Assembly (NCBI RefSeq): GCF_918741275.1
Contig: NZ_CAKKNA010000009.1
Coordinates: 1-64,000, forward strand
Origin: Bacillus sp. CECT 9360
Lineage (GTDB): Bacteria; Bacillota; Bacilli; Bacillales; DSM-1321
Reading direction: 5' to 3'
DNA length: 64,000 bases
The stretch's first letter is position 1. Every line of letters begins with the position of its first letter. Below the pieces are notes generated by a model. That model worked only from the letters and a program-made list of their open reading frames with translations. It did no database searches and was not told where the DNA came from. Below are positions 56,828 to 64,000 of the stretch, one piece after another. The translations under genes and the position numbers were made by a program.

Positions 56828-57089
56828 TTGATGAGGACACGGGTATTCTAAAACCGGTTTACAGAGAGGGAAGACACGGCTGGAAGCTTCCTAATACGGT
56901 TAGAAGACTTACCGCCTCTAAACTTCAGCTATGAAAGCGGTTCGCGAGTATTGGCTGACGGGAAGCTGCCGTTATTAGTCACGAGTGTCATTTGCCTAAA
57001 ATCAAGCAAATGAAACGAGGGTGGAACCGCGGGTTAACATATACACTTTAAGCTCGTCCCTGTTTTTATACAGGGGCGGGCTTTTTCTA
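56828..57089 (+). promoter_or_regulatory. T-box leader of thrS
   Basis: Stem I opens with the typical ACAGAGAGGGAAG (56861 on). The conserved T-box AGGGTGGAACCGCGGG lies at 57018-57033, followed by a terminator (GCTCGTCCCTG with CAGGGGCGGGC, 57052-57086). Uncharged tRNA-Thr would favour the antiterminator. Threonine codons ACT and ACC both lie in the candidate specifier region (AGAAGACTTACCGCC), so the specifier is not fixed by eye. Confidence 0.93.
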
Positions 57090-57140
57090 TTTTCCAAGCC
57101 CCTGTGGAAAGAAACAAACAAAACGAAGGAGTGAAACGGT

Positions 57141-59072
57141 ATGTCTGAAATGATCAAAGTGACTTTTCCTGACGGAGCGGCAAAGGAGTTCAAGAAAGGC
57201 ACGACAACTGAAGATATTGCGGCATCGATCAGTCCCGGCTTAAAGAAAAAATCGATTGCCGGAAAATTCAACGGACAACCTTATGATTTACGGCGTCCAA
57301 TTGAAGAAGATGGTTTGATAGAAATCATTACCCAAGACGGCGAGGAAGCATTAGAAATTCTTCGTCATAGTTCAGCGCATTTAATGGCCCAGGCGATCAA
57401 GCGCCTATATAAAGCTGCTAAATTCGGAGTGGGACCTGTGATTGAAGGCGGCTTTTACTATGATATCGATCTAGAAGAATCGCTGACTCCTGAAGACCTT
57501 CCGAAGATTGAGAAAGAAATGAAAAAGATCATTAATGAAAATCTTGAAGTTATCCGTGTTGAAGTGAGCCGTGATGAAGCGGAGAGACGCTTCAAGGAAA
57601 TCGGGGATGAATACAAGCTTGAATTGATCGAGGCAATCCCTGCTGATGAGCAGGTAACGATTTATGAGCAGGGCGAATTCTTTGACCTATGCCGCGGTAT
57701 CCATGTGCCAACAACCGGGAAGATCAAGGAATTCAAATTATTAAGCATCGCCGGTGCATACTGGAGAGGCGACAGCAAAAACAAAATGCTCCAGCGGATT
57801 TACGGAACAGCATTCTTCAAGAAGGAGGACCTTGAAAACCACCTTCACTTGCTTGAAGAAGCTAAAGAACGTGACCACCGCAAGCTTGGTAAAGAGCTTA
57901 GCCTGTTTACCAATTCTCAGATGGTAGGTCAGGGACTTCCACTATGGCTGCCAAAAGGAGCGACCATCCGCCGCGTAATTGAGCGCTATATCGTGGATAA
58001 AGAAGAACGTCTTGGATATAACCATGTGTACACTCCGATTATGGGAAGCGTCGATTTATATAAAACATCCGGCCACTGGGATCACTACCAAGAAGACATG
58101 TTCCCAGTGATGGAAATGGACAATGAACAGCTTGTGCTCCGTCCAATGAACTGTCCGCATCATATGATGATTTATAAAAACAGCATCCACAGCTACCGTG
58201 AACTGCCAATTCGGATTGCCGAGCTTGGAACGCAGCATCGCTATGAAATGTCAGGCGCGCTTTCAGGCTTGCAGCGCGTACGTGGGATGACTTTAAATGA
58301 TGCCCATATCTTCGTCCGCCCTGATCAAATTAAGGACGAATTCAAGCGTGTCGTAAACCTTGTTCTCGAGGTTTATAAAGATTTTAACTTTAACGATTAT
58401 TCTTTCCGTTTGTCCTACCGTGATCCTGAGGATACTGAAAAATACTATGATGACGATGCGATGTGGGAAAAAGCACAAAACATGCTGAAGGAAGCGATGG
58501 ATGAACTTGGCCTTAATTATTTCGAGGCAGAAGGCGAAGCGGCATTTTATGGACCAAAGCTTGACGTGCAGGTCCGCACTGCTCTAGGGAAAGACGAAAC
58601 TCTTTCCACTGTCCAGCTTGACTTCTTATTGCCTGAACGCTTTGACCTGACTTATGTTGGAGAAGACGGCAAGCAGCATCGACCGGTTGTTATCCACCGC
58701 GGAGTTGTTTCGACTATGGAACGCTTTGTCGCCTTCTTAATTGAGGAATATAAAGGAGCATTTCCGACATGGCTTGCGCCTATACAGCTTCAAGTGATCC
58801 CTGTATCACCCGAGGTTCACTCGGATTATGCAAAGGAAATACAAGAAAAGCTACTAGCGGAAGGCTTCCGTGTCGACCTCGATCAGCGCGATGAAAAAAT
58901 CGGCTATAAGATCCGCGAAGCCCAGATGCAGAAGATTCCTTATATGCTTGTTGTCGGCGATAACGAAAGCAAAGAAGGCAGCGTAAACGTCCGCAAATAC
59001 GGTGAACAAAAATCGGAAACCGTTGCGTTTGAAGATTTTATCAAATCACTTAATGATGAAGTAAAACGTTAA
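57141..59072 (+). CDS. thrS: Threonyl-tRNA synthetase
   Basis: A 643-residue class II synthetase. TGS domain (1-about 65), second additional/editing domain with [10 protein letters not shown], catalytic core with zinc ligands (MNCPHHM and downstream His residues) and motif 3 near [13 protein letters not shown], then an anticodon-binding domain. Controlled by the T-box upstream. AAGGAG before the ATG. Confidence 0.98.
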   Translation: MSEMIKVTFPDGAAKEFKKGTTTEDIAASISPGLKKKSIAGKFNGQPYDLRRPIEEDGLIEIITQDGEEALEILRHSSAHLMAQAIKRLYKAAKFGVGPVIEGGFYYDIDLEESLTPEDLPKIEKEMKKIINENLEVIRVEVSRDEAERRFKEIGDEYKLELIEAIPADEQVTIYEQGEFFDLCRGIHVPTTGKIKEFKLLSIAGAYWRGDSKNKMLQRIYGTAFFKKEDLENHLHLLEEAKERDHRKLGKELSLFTNSQMVGQGLPLWLPKGATIRRVIERYIVDKEERLGYNHVYTPIMGSVDLYKTSGHWDHYQEDMFPVMEMDNEQLVLRPMNCPHHMMIYKNSIHSYRELPIRIAELGTQHRYEMSGALSGLQRVRGMTLNDAHIFVRPDQIKDEFKRVVNLVLEVYKDFNFNDYSFRLSYRDPEDTEKYYDDDAMWEKAQNMLKEAMDELGLNYFEAEGEAAFYGPKLDVQVRTALGKDETLSTVQLDFLLPERFDLTYVGEDGKQHRPVVIHRGVVSTMERFVAFLIEEYKGAFPTWLAPIQLQVIPVSPEVHSDYAKEIQEKLLAEGFRVDLDQRDEKIGYKIREAQMQKIPYMLVVGDNESKEGSVNVRKYGEQKSETVAFEDFIKSLNDEVKR

Positions 59073-59078
59073 TCCTAG

Positions 59079-59111
59079 AAAGGAGGCACCTGGAGCAGGG
59101 TGTCTCCTTTT
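59079..59111 (+). terminator. Terminator after thrS
   Basis: AAAGGAGGCACC and GGTGTCTCCTTTT form the stem (one mismatch). Confidence 0.8.
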
Positions 59112-59130
59112 GCACATAGGAGGGGCTAGA

Positions 59131-59664
59131 ATGATTATTAGAAAAGCAGTACCCGATGAAGCGGAAAACCTGTTAAAGCTTCTCAATTCGGTGGATGGAT
59201 CCAATTTCATGCTCTATGGTCCTGGAGAGAGAAAGACATCTATTGAAGAGCAAAGTGATCGGATCAAAAGATTGAATGACGACGAACGTTCAGAAGCATT
59301 CGTCGCTGATCATAATGGCGAGTTGGATGGCTACCTGCTCATCATCGGAAACATGCCGCAAAGAATCAGGCATACCATCTATCTTGTGGTTGGCGTGTCG
59401 GAACGTTCAAGAGGCAAAGGGATTGGAACCATGCTATTTGAAGCCATGGAGAAGTGGGCGAAGCAGCATAAGATCCATCGCATGGAGCTCACGGTATTGG
59501 CCCATAATCTCGCGGCACTTTCCCTCTACCGAAAGATGGGTTTTGAAATCGAAGGGACAAAGAGGGATTCTCTCTATATGGATGGTAAGTATGTGGATGA
59601 ATATTATATGTCTAAGTTACTATTAAGGGACCCCAACCCAACAGGCATCGCTCGTAAATTTTGA
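59131..59664 (+). CDS. GNAT-family N-acetyltransferase
   Basis: A 177-residue GNAT enzyme with the acetyl-CoA motif SERSRGKGIGTMLFEAM and C-terminal NLAALSLYRKMGFEIEGTKR, similar to RimJ/RimL- or spermidine-type acetyltransferases. Substrate unknown. ATG at 59131 behind GGAGGGG. Its last nine or so codons (NPTGIARKF) run into the degenerate intergenic repeat, so the C-terminus may have been replaced by repeat sequence. Confidence 0.85.
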   Translation: MIIRKAVPDEAENLLKLLNSVDGSNFMLYGPGERKTSIEEQSDRIKRLNDDERSEAFVADHNGELDGYLLIIGNMPQRIRHTIYLVVGVSERSRGKGIGTMLFEAMEKWAKQHKIHRMELTVLAHNLAALSLYRKMGFEIEGTKRDSLYMDGKYVDEYYMSKLLLRDPNPTGIARKF

Positions 59665-59735
59665 AAATCGCACGCAAAGAAAAATAATCGCTCACAAATT
59701 AGAGTACCGTTCATAAATCCGAAAACAACACCGCA
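59645..59735. repeat. Degenerate CGCTCRYAAA-type repeat
   Basis: ATCGCTCGTAAATT, ATCGCACGCAAAG, ATCGCTCACAAATT and ACCGTTCATAAATC follow at about 20-25 base steps, a loose tandem array like those common between genes in Bacillus. Confidence 0.7.
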
Positions 59736-59869
59736 GACATTTATTCATACAAAAGGTTCCTTCAAGAAGGCATGGAAGTTATCACCTTCACAAAGAATCT
59801 TCCAAAACATATTGCAAAGTTCACAAATGTTTGTTAAGATTATTTTTGTTGTCAAAACAAGTATTGAAT

Positions 59870-59899
59870 TTGACATATCATCTGTGTTTATGGTATATT
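59870..59899 (+). promoter_or_regulatory. SigA promoter of the infC operon
   Basis: TTGACA, 18 bases, TATATT. Start near 59906. The 135 bases between the repeat and this promoter show nothing else. Confidence 0.75.
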
Positions 59900-59905
59900 A
59901 TCTTA

Positions 59906-60065
59906 GGTAAATTGAATACGTGTTTATAGGAAAAGAAGAAGCACCCGCTTCTCACCTGGCCCGACGCATTATGTGCAGTTAGCAGGTTCATGATTTGATT
60001 ATCTGAATTTATTCTGATTATTCTATCTGTGTGGGTGTTTAGACGACATCCACACTTTTTTATTG
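59906..60065 (+). promoter_or_regulatory. L20 leader with terminator
   Basis: The leader before infC-rpmI-rplT in Bacilli folds into an L20-binding RNA ending in a terminator. Here GTGTGGGTGT and ACATCCACAC with TTTTTT (60028-60062) is that terminator, and the ACCCGCTTC/GGCCCGACGCATTATG region precedes it. L20 (rplT) should cause premature termination when in excess. Confidence 0.8.
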
Positions 60066-60168
60066 TGAAAAATCGAATGAGCAGATCATGGTGAGAAAGT
60101 TTGAATGATGGTACTAGAGATATTTTCTTAACGTTGTATTCGCTAAATAACCTTGGAGGTGGCTAACT

Positions 60169-60684
60169 ATTAGCAAAGACATGATGGTAAACGAGGGTAT
60201 TCGAGCCCGCGAACTTCGTTTGATTGACCAAAACGGCGAACAGCTGGGAATTAAAACGAAAACCGAAGCACTTGAAATTGCTACTCGTGTAAACCTTGAT
60301 TTAGTAGTAGTTGCTGCGAACGCAAAGCCTCCGGTAGCCCGTATCATGGACTACGGAAAATTCCGTTTTGAGCAGCAAAAGAAAGATAAAGAATCCCGCA
60401 AGAATCAAAAGATCATCAGCTTGAAAGAGGTTCGCTTGAGCCCGACCATTGATGAACATGATTTCAATACAAAGCTTCGCAATGGAATCAAGTTTCTTGA
60501 AAAAGGGGATAAAGTGAAAGCTTCCATCCGCTTTAAGGGCCGTGCGATTACGCATAAAGAAATCGGCCAGCGCGTATTAGACCGTTTCTCAGCAGCTTGC
60601 AAGGAAGTAGCTACGATTGAAACCCATCCAAAAATGGATGGTCGAAGCATGTTCTTAATTTTAGCACCGAAAAACGAAAAGTAA
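60169..60684 (+). CDS. infC: Translation initiation factor IF-3
   Basis: A 171-residue IF-3 with N- and C-domains joined by a Lys-rich helix. The start is taken as ATT at 60169, eight bases after GGAGGT, giving (M)[10 protein letters not shown]; this rare codon is the known autoregulated start of infC. The ATG at 60181 has no properly spaced ribosome binding site. IF-3 checks start codons on the 30S subunit. Confidence 0.95.
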   Translation: MSKDMMVNEGIRARELRLIDQNGEQLGIKTKTEALEIATRVNLDLVVVAANAKPPVARIMDYGKFRFEQQKKDKESRKNQKIISLKEVRLSPTIDEHDFNTKLRNGIKFLEKGDKVKASIRFKGRAITHKEIGQRVLDRFSAACKEVATIETHPKMDGRSMFLILAPKNEK

Positions 60685-60706
60685 TTGTAATGAGGAGGAA
60701 TACCTT

Positions 60707-60907
60707 ATGCCTAAAATGAAAACTCACCGCGGATCTGCAAAGCGTTTCAAGAAAACTGGATCCGGCAAGCTTAAGCGTTCTAACGCTTATACTAGCCACT
60801 TATTTGCTAACAAATCTACTAAGCAAAAGCGTAAGCTTCGCAAAGCTAGCCTTGTAAGCAAAGGTGACTTCAAACGCATTCGCCACATGTTAGACAATAT
60901 CAAGTAA
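60707..60907 (+). CDS. rpmI: Ribosomal protein L35
   Basis: A 66-residue very basic protein starting [20 protein letters not shown], the L35 signature. Second gene of the infC operon, behind GAGGAGG. Confidence 0.98.
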   Translation: MPKMKTHRGSAKRFKKTGSGKLKRSNAYTSHLFANKSTKQKRKLRKASLVSKGDFKRIRHMLDNIK

Positions 60908-60941
60908 TCGACTTCATCGATTTATATAGGAGGGAAATAAC

Positions 60942-61301
60942 ATGCCACGTGTAAAAGGCGGTACTGTTACTCGCAAACGTCGTAAAAAGGTTCTTAAATT
61001 AGCAAAAGGTTATTATGGTTCAAAACATACATTATACAAAGTTGCTAACCAGCAAGTAATGAAATCTTTAATGTATGCATTCCGCGATCGTCGCCAGAAG
61101 AAGCGCGACTTCCGCAAACTATGGATCACTCGTATCAACGCAGCTGCACGCATTAACGGTCTTTCTTACAGCCGTTTAATGCATGGTTTGAAGCTAGCTG
61201 GTATCGAAGTTAACCGTAAAATGCTTGCTGACCTTGCAATCGCTGACGAGCAGGCATTTGCCCAATTGGCAACTGCAGCGAAGCAGCAATTAGGAAAATA
61301 A
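60942..61301 (+). CDS. rplT: Ribosomal protein L20
   Basis: A 119-residue L20 with [16 protein letters not shown] and [19 protein letters not shown]. 23S rRNA assembly protein and repressor of its own operon through the leader. AGGAGGG before the ATG. Confidence 0.98.
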   Translation: MPRVKGGTVTRKRRKKVLKLAKGYYGSKHTLYKVANQQVMKSLMYAFRDRRQKKRDFRKLWITRINAAARINGLSYSRLMHGLKLAGIEVNRKMLADLAIADEQAFAQLATAAKQQLGK

Positions 61302-61309
61302 GATGATCA

Positions 61310-61346
61310 AAAAAGCCATTCTCCTTGTCGAGGATGGCTTTTTACA
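61310..61346 (+). terminator. Terminator after rplT
   Basis: AAAAAGCCATTCTC and GAGGATGGCTTTTT stem (one mismatch). Confidence 0.85.
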
Positions 61347-61366
61347 TACCAGAGGGGAGAAAAACG

Positions 61367-61639
61367 ATGGAGCTTACCACATTTGCCATGCTCTATTTCC
61401 TTGTCATCAACTGCATTGCGTTGATGACTATGAAAAATGACAAAAGAAAGGCCGTGAAACAGCAATATCGAATTAGCGAGAAAACACTTTGGCTGCTCGC
61501 CTTCATTGGCGGGGGAACAGGTGCGACTGCCGGCATGTTCTTATTCCGACATAAAACGAAGCATCTTTCATTTAGAATCGGCTTCCAGTTATTAATGATC
61601 ATCCAGCTCGTCCTACTGATATCCATCATAATGAAATAG
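61367..61639 (+). CDS. ysdA: DUF1294 membrane protein
   Basis: A 90-residue DUF1294 protein with three hydrophobic segments and the family-type WLLAFIGGGTGATAGMFLFRHKT. Location after rplT matches B. subtilis ysdA. Function unknown. ATG at 61367 behind AGGGGAG. Confidence 0.88.
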   Translation: MELTTFAMLYFLVINCIALMTMKNDKRKAVKQQYRISEKTLWLLAFIGGGTGATAGMFLFRHKTKHLSFRIGFQLLMIIQLVLLISIIMK

Positions 61640-61709
61640 TCATATATGTCACCCTTCCTGTGTATGCTTGTAATAGTCTCGTGCACCGGCATCATAGAGG
61701 AGGAAAATC

Positions 61710-62279
61710 ATGAATGAAGAGCTTTCGCTAATCCTAGGATATATCGGGACAACAAGTACCTTTGCGCCATTTGTATTCATCATCTTTCATCTGTTGAGGC
61801 AGTTTTTATTCATTCCGGTCGTGGTCGTCTGCATCTCGGGAGGTATCTTGTTCGGTCCGGCGGTGGGTACCCTCTATTCAATTATCGGCCTTACCTTATC
61901 CAGCCTTTTCTTTTACACGGTAATCCACAGGTTTCCGAAAACCATGGAGCGGCTGTTGCGCATGAAAAGCAAACTGTTTGGACACCGTCACCTGAATATC
62001 CGGCAAATCTCCGTGCTCCGGCTCATCCCCTTTATCCACTATCATTTACTGTCACTTTGTTTGATGGAGAAAAAGCAAGGATTTAAAAATTTCGCCTATT
62101 ACTCTTTTTTATCAAACATTCCCCTAGCCTTCTTTTATACCGTGTTCGGAAGCTACATTTCTGAATTCAGTCCATTCATGATTCTTATTCTATTGCTGTC
62201 GTTAACTGTTCTCCTTTATCTATTGAGAGAAAAATACGTGGTCATTACCTGGAAAGAATTCTTTCAGAGCGAGAATTAA
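61710..62279 (+). CDS. TVP38/TMEM64 (VTT-domain) membrane protein
   Basis: A 189-residue protein with about five hydrophobic segments and the VTT-type segment around FIPVVVVCISGGILFGPAVG. The family is linked to lipid scrambling or membrane maintenance. B. subtilis has a related gene, ytxB, near dnaI, a spot occupied here by the accessory insert. AGGAGGA before the ATG. Confidence 0.82.
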   Translation: MNEELSLILGYIGTTSTFAPFVFIIFHLLRQFLFIPVVVVCISGGILFGPAVGTLYSIIGLTLSSLFFYTVIHRFPKTMERLLRMKSKLFGHRHLNIRQISVLRLIPFIHYHLLSLCLMEKKQGFKNFAYYSFLSNIPLAFFYTVFGSYISEFSPFMILILLLSLTVLLYLLREKYVVITWKEFFQSEN

Positions 62280-62289
62280 TCTTGCAAAA

Positions 62290-62323
62290 TAAAAACGCTT
62301 GGATTGCTATGTCCAAGCGTTTC
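62290..62323 (+). terminator. Terminator after the VTT gene
   Basis: AAAAACGCTTGGA and TCCAAGCGTTT with an 8-base loop. Confidence 0.85.
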
Positions 62324-62493
62324 TGTATGCTTATTTACTTGAGTCTTGCAAAAAGCTTGTCGAGTAATATTTGTTGAACGCTGTTGGGTTTGTGGATTGT
62401 TTGTTATTTTTCCTGAAATAGGAATGGCACCTCTTTTTTGTGGAATGTAAAGGTTACCCAACCAATACCCCAAAAAGGAGATGCCGTACAAAA

Positions 62494-63018
62494 ATGGTAA
62501 CCTTTTATTCTTATATAGTCAATTTCATTGCTGCGTTAGAACTTGGATTTTCCAAACCACAAACCCAACATGTACTGACATTTATTCATGGAATCATTTT
62601 GACAGATGGGGTTAAAACTGTCTCCAACATCCGGAGATCTACCCATGAAACAAGTGACCTGAGCTGTATGACACGGTTTTTAAATGAATCCCCCTGGTGC
62701 CCTAATCGTGCAAATCGGCGACGCATCCAGTTTATGATGAATAAAATCAAAAAAATCCGGGCTAAGCAAGGTGATACAAGCCCCATCAGGTTCTTGATCG
62801 TTGACGACACTCAGGCTAAAAAGGATCAAACCACCGGTAAGATGGAAGGATTGGATTATCATTTTTCCCACTCCGACGGAAAGAGTGTATGGTCACATTG
62901 TATTGTAACCGCCCATGTTGTAAGAGAAGAAAGCAGCAACAAGAGACGGAAATGCCGTCTTTTGTTGCTGCTTTCTTTTTTAAAATTAAGAAATCCTCGA
63001 TATACATCGGACAGGTAG
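62494..63018 (+). pseudogene. Truncated transposase, IS701/DDE type
   Basis: About 140 residues of the N-terminal half of a DDE transposase, with the first catalytic Asp in RFLIVDDTQAKKD, then GLDYHFSHSDGKSVWSHCIV. Homologous-looking sequence stops near 62918. After that the frame runs through a strong terminator hairpin and ends at 63018 with unrelated residues. The catalytic C-terminal half is missing, so it is dead. Start at 62494 behind AAAAAGGAG, with wide spacing. Confidence 0.75.
62927..62983 (+). terminator. Very strong terminator inside the transposase remnant
   Basis: AAGAAAGCAGCAACAAGAGA, then CGG (62927-62949), pairs over 23 bp with 62955-62977 (one G-T), loop of five, then a T run. 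It marks the joint where the transposase was cut off. Confidence 0.9.
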
Positions 63019-63219
63019 TTCATTTTAGGAAATAATCTTGCTCATCTCTTTTTATACTAAGAGGGGTTTTTGAAAACCATGTAAGGATTTCTTACATATT
63101 GGTGGAATTGTTTCTGTACTTCTTTTAAATTGTAGATAACAAACAATCACATAGTAAAAGCTTAACTACATGATACTTCTTGTTTATAAGATTATTAGTT
63201 GGACGAATAGGAGGTAAAA

Positions 63220-63894
63220 ATGAATTTTGAAGAGATTACAGTTGAGAAAATCCCGAAAAGCATCGTTGCACAAATACGGAAAAGTCTTATTGATGGAGAA
63301 CTTAAGCCTGGACAGTCTCTACCGTCAGAAGTGCAGTTAGCTAAATTGTTTGGAGTAAGTAGAAGTTCCATTAGGGACGCTATGCAAATATTAGAAAGTA
63401 CAGGAATCATAAATAGACGTAAAAGAGGAGGAACAACCATTCGTCAGATTACCATTGAGGATATGGCGAATATCTATCATCCAAAGTCGGAAAAGGAAAA
63501 TCTCTTTGACTTACTAGAAACACGTGAAATTTTAGAAATCGCGTTGGTTCGATTAGCTGCACAAAGAGCTAGTGGAAAAGATATTGAAGAAATAGAAAAA
63601 TTAATTACATGGATGGAGGAGAAACCAAAAGAAGCTGCAGAAGCTGATATTGCTTTTCATTTAGCATTAGCACGAGTCAGTCAAAATGAAGTCATGCTAA
63701 ATATCATAAAATCACTGAAACAAATCATGAATAGACTACAAGAAAAAACCATCTATTACCCTGGAAGATTAGAAAAGATCATCATAGAACATAAGCAGAT
63801 TGTATCTGCCATAAAAGATAAAGATGAAAAATTAGCTCAGGAATATATGAAAAATCATCTTTCTCAAATAAAGGAACTTGTTAAAAATATTTAA
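63220..63894 (+). CDS. FadR-group GntR transcriptional regulator
   Basis: A 224-residue regulator with a winged helix (about 10-75: PGQSLPSEVQLAKLFGVSRS, then SIRDAMQILE) and an all-helical FCD ligand domain with the metal-site pattern (ETREILEIALVRLAAQ, FHLALARVSQNEVM, EHKQIVSAI). Such repressors control sugar-acid, lactate or amino acid catabolic genes. The dyads just downstream suggest it controls the next gene, outside the window. GGAGG before the ATG. Ligand unknown. Confidence 0.9.
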   Translation: MNFEEITVEKIPKSIVAQIRKSLIDGELKPGQSLPSEVQLAKLFGVSRSSIRDAMQILESTGIINRRKRGGTTIRQITIEDMANIYHPKSEKENLFDLLETREILEIALVRLAAQRASGKDIEEIEKLITWMEEKPKEAAEADIAFHLALARVSQNEVMLNIIKSLKQIMNRLQEKTIYYPGRLEKIIIEHKQIVSAIKDKDEKLAQEYMKNHLSQIKELVKNI

Positions 63895-63955
63895 GTCAGA
63901 CTATATGACTTAAATAAAATATCCCGCTTCATTAATAAGTCAGACAATATGTCTT
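63893..63955. promoter_or_regulatory. Two operator-like dyads 44 bp apart
   Basis: AAGTCAGACTATATGACTT (63893-63911) and AAGTCAGACAATATGTCTT (63937-63955) are near-identical dyads; a half site ATATGTCTTA follows at 63984-63993. The first overlaps the stop codon of the regulator gene. They are probably binding sites in the promoter of the following gene. Confidence 0.6.
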
Positions 63956-64000
63956 TTGAATGAGCACATTAATGAGTAATTCAATATGTCTTATTAGCTT

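Overview
The window reads as chromosome of a low-GC Gram-positive, endospore-forming Bacillaceae. Gene content and order closely follow the Bacillus subtilis block running from argGH and ytkL-ytoI-nrnA-ytrIH-dnaE-ytsJ-accDA-pfkA-pyk through citZ-icd-mdh-phoPR-polA-mutM-coaE-gapB-speD-nrdR-dnaBI-ytxC-thrS to infC-rpmI-rplT. Sporulation membrane proteins, a T-box leader, an L20 leader and AhrC-, CcpA-, CcpN- and PhoP-type sites fit the same group. The species cannot be named from this.

Layout. 1-673: remnants of 5S rRNA genes broken up by hairpin repeats. 674-8080: a 3-hydroxybutyrate/polyhydroxybutyrate utilisation locus. A secreted alpha/beta hydrolase diverges from a GntP-family permease, scoA, scoB and a 3-hydroxybutyrate dehydrogenase, followed by a PAS/AAA+ sigma-54 activator. 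Both divergent promoters have sigma-54 spacing and share a palindromic candidate enhancer. 8201-12691: an EcsC-family protein, moaB, and argGH behind ARG boxes. 12709-19689: uspA, ald, an M24 peptidase, ytkL, ytoI, ytpI and nrnA. 19755-20385: a 101-bp-period tandem array. 20387-31977: ytrIH, dnaE, malic enzyme with a GntR regulator, accDA, pfkA and pyk. 32262-43593: fxsA, isocitrate lyase (aceA), ytvI, ytwI, the TCA block citZ-icd-mdh, a MaoC-like gene and phoPR. 43905-54033: polA, mutM, ytaF, coaE, gapB, speD, nrdR, dnaB and dnaI. 54274-55716: an accessory insert with a twice-frameshifted DUF4062 gene and a small basic protein. 55942-62279: ytxC, T-box and thrS, a GNAT gene, L20 leader and infC-rpmI-rplT, and two membrane proteins. 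62494-64000: a truncated transposase and a FadR-type regulator with tandem operator-like dyads.

How it fits together. The hydrolase, permease, dehydrogenase and CoA transferase would turn extracellular 3-hydroxybutyrate oligomers into acetoacetyl-CoA. The acetyl-CoA made from that can enter citZ-icd-mdh or be spared by aceA, and gapB and malic enzyme serve gluconeogenesis and NADPH supply. Malate synthase and the thiolase are not in the window.

The most unusual signals are: a 57-60 nt two-hairpin element inserted after TCCT in two unrelated hosts, one of them a nearly identical MITE copy that has the empty site elsewhere; two MITE copies with perfect 8-bp target duplications; a speD leader whose pyrimidine run can pair with the Shine-Dalgarno; and an 85-nt three-way-junction fold ahead of the sigma-54 activator gene. 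All calls are from reading the sequence; no database search or folding program was run.
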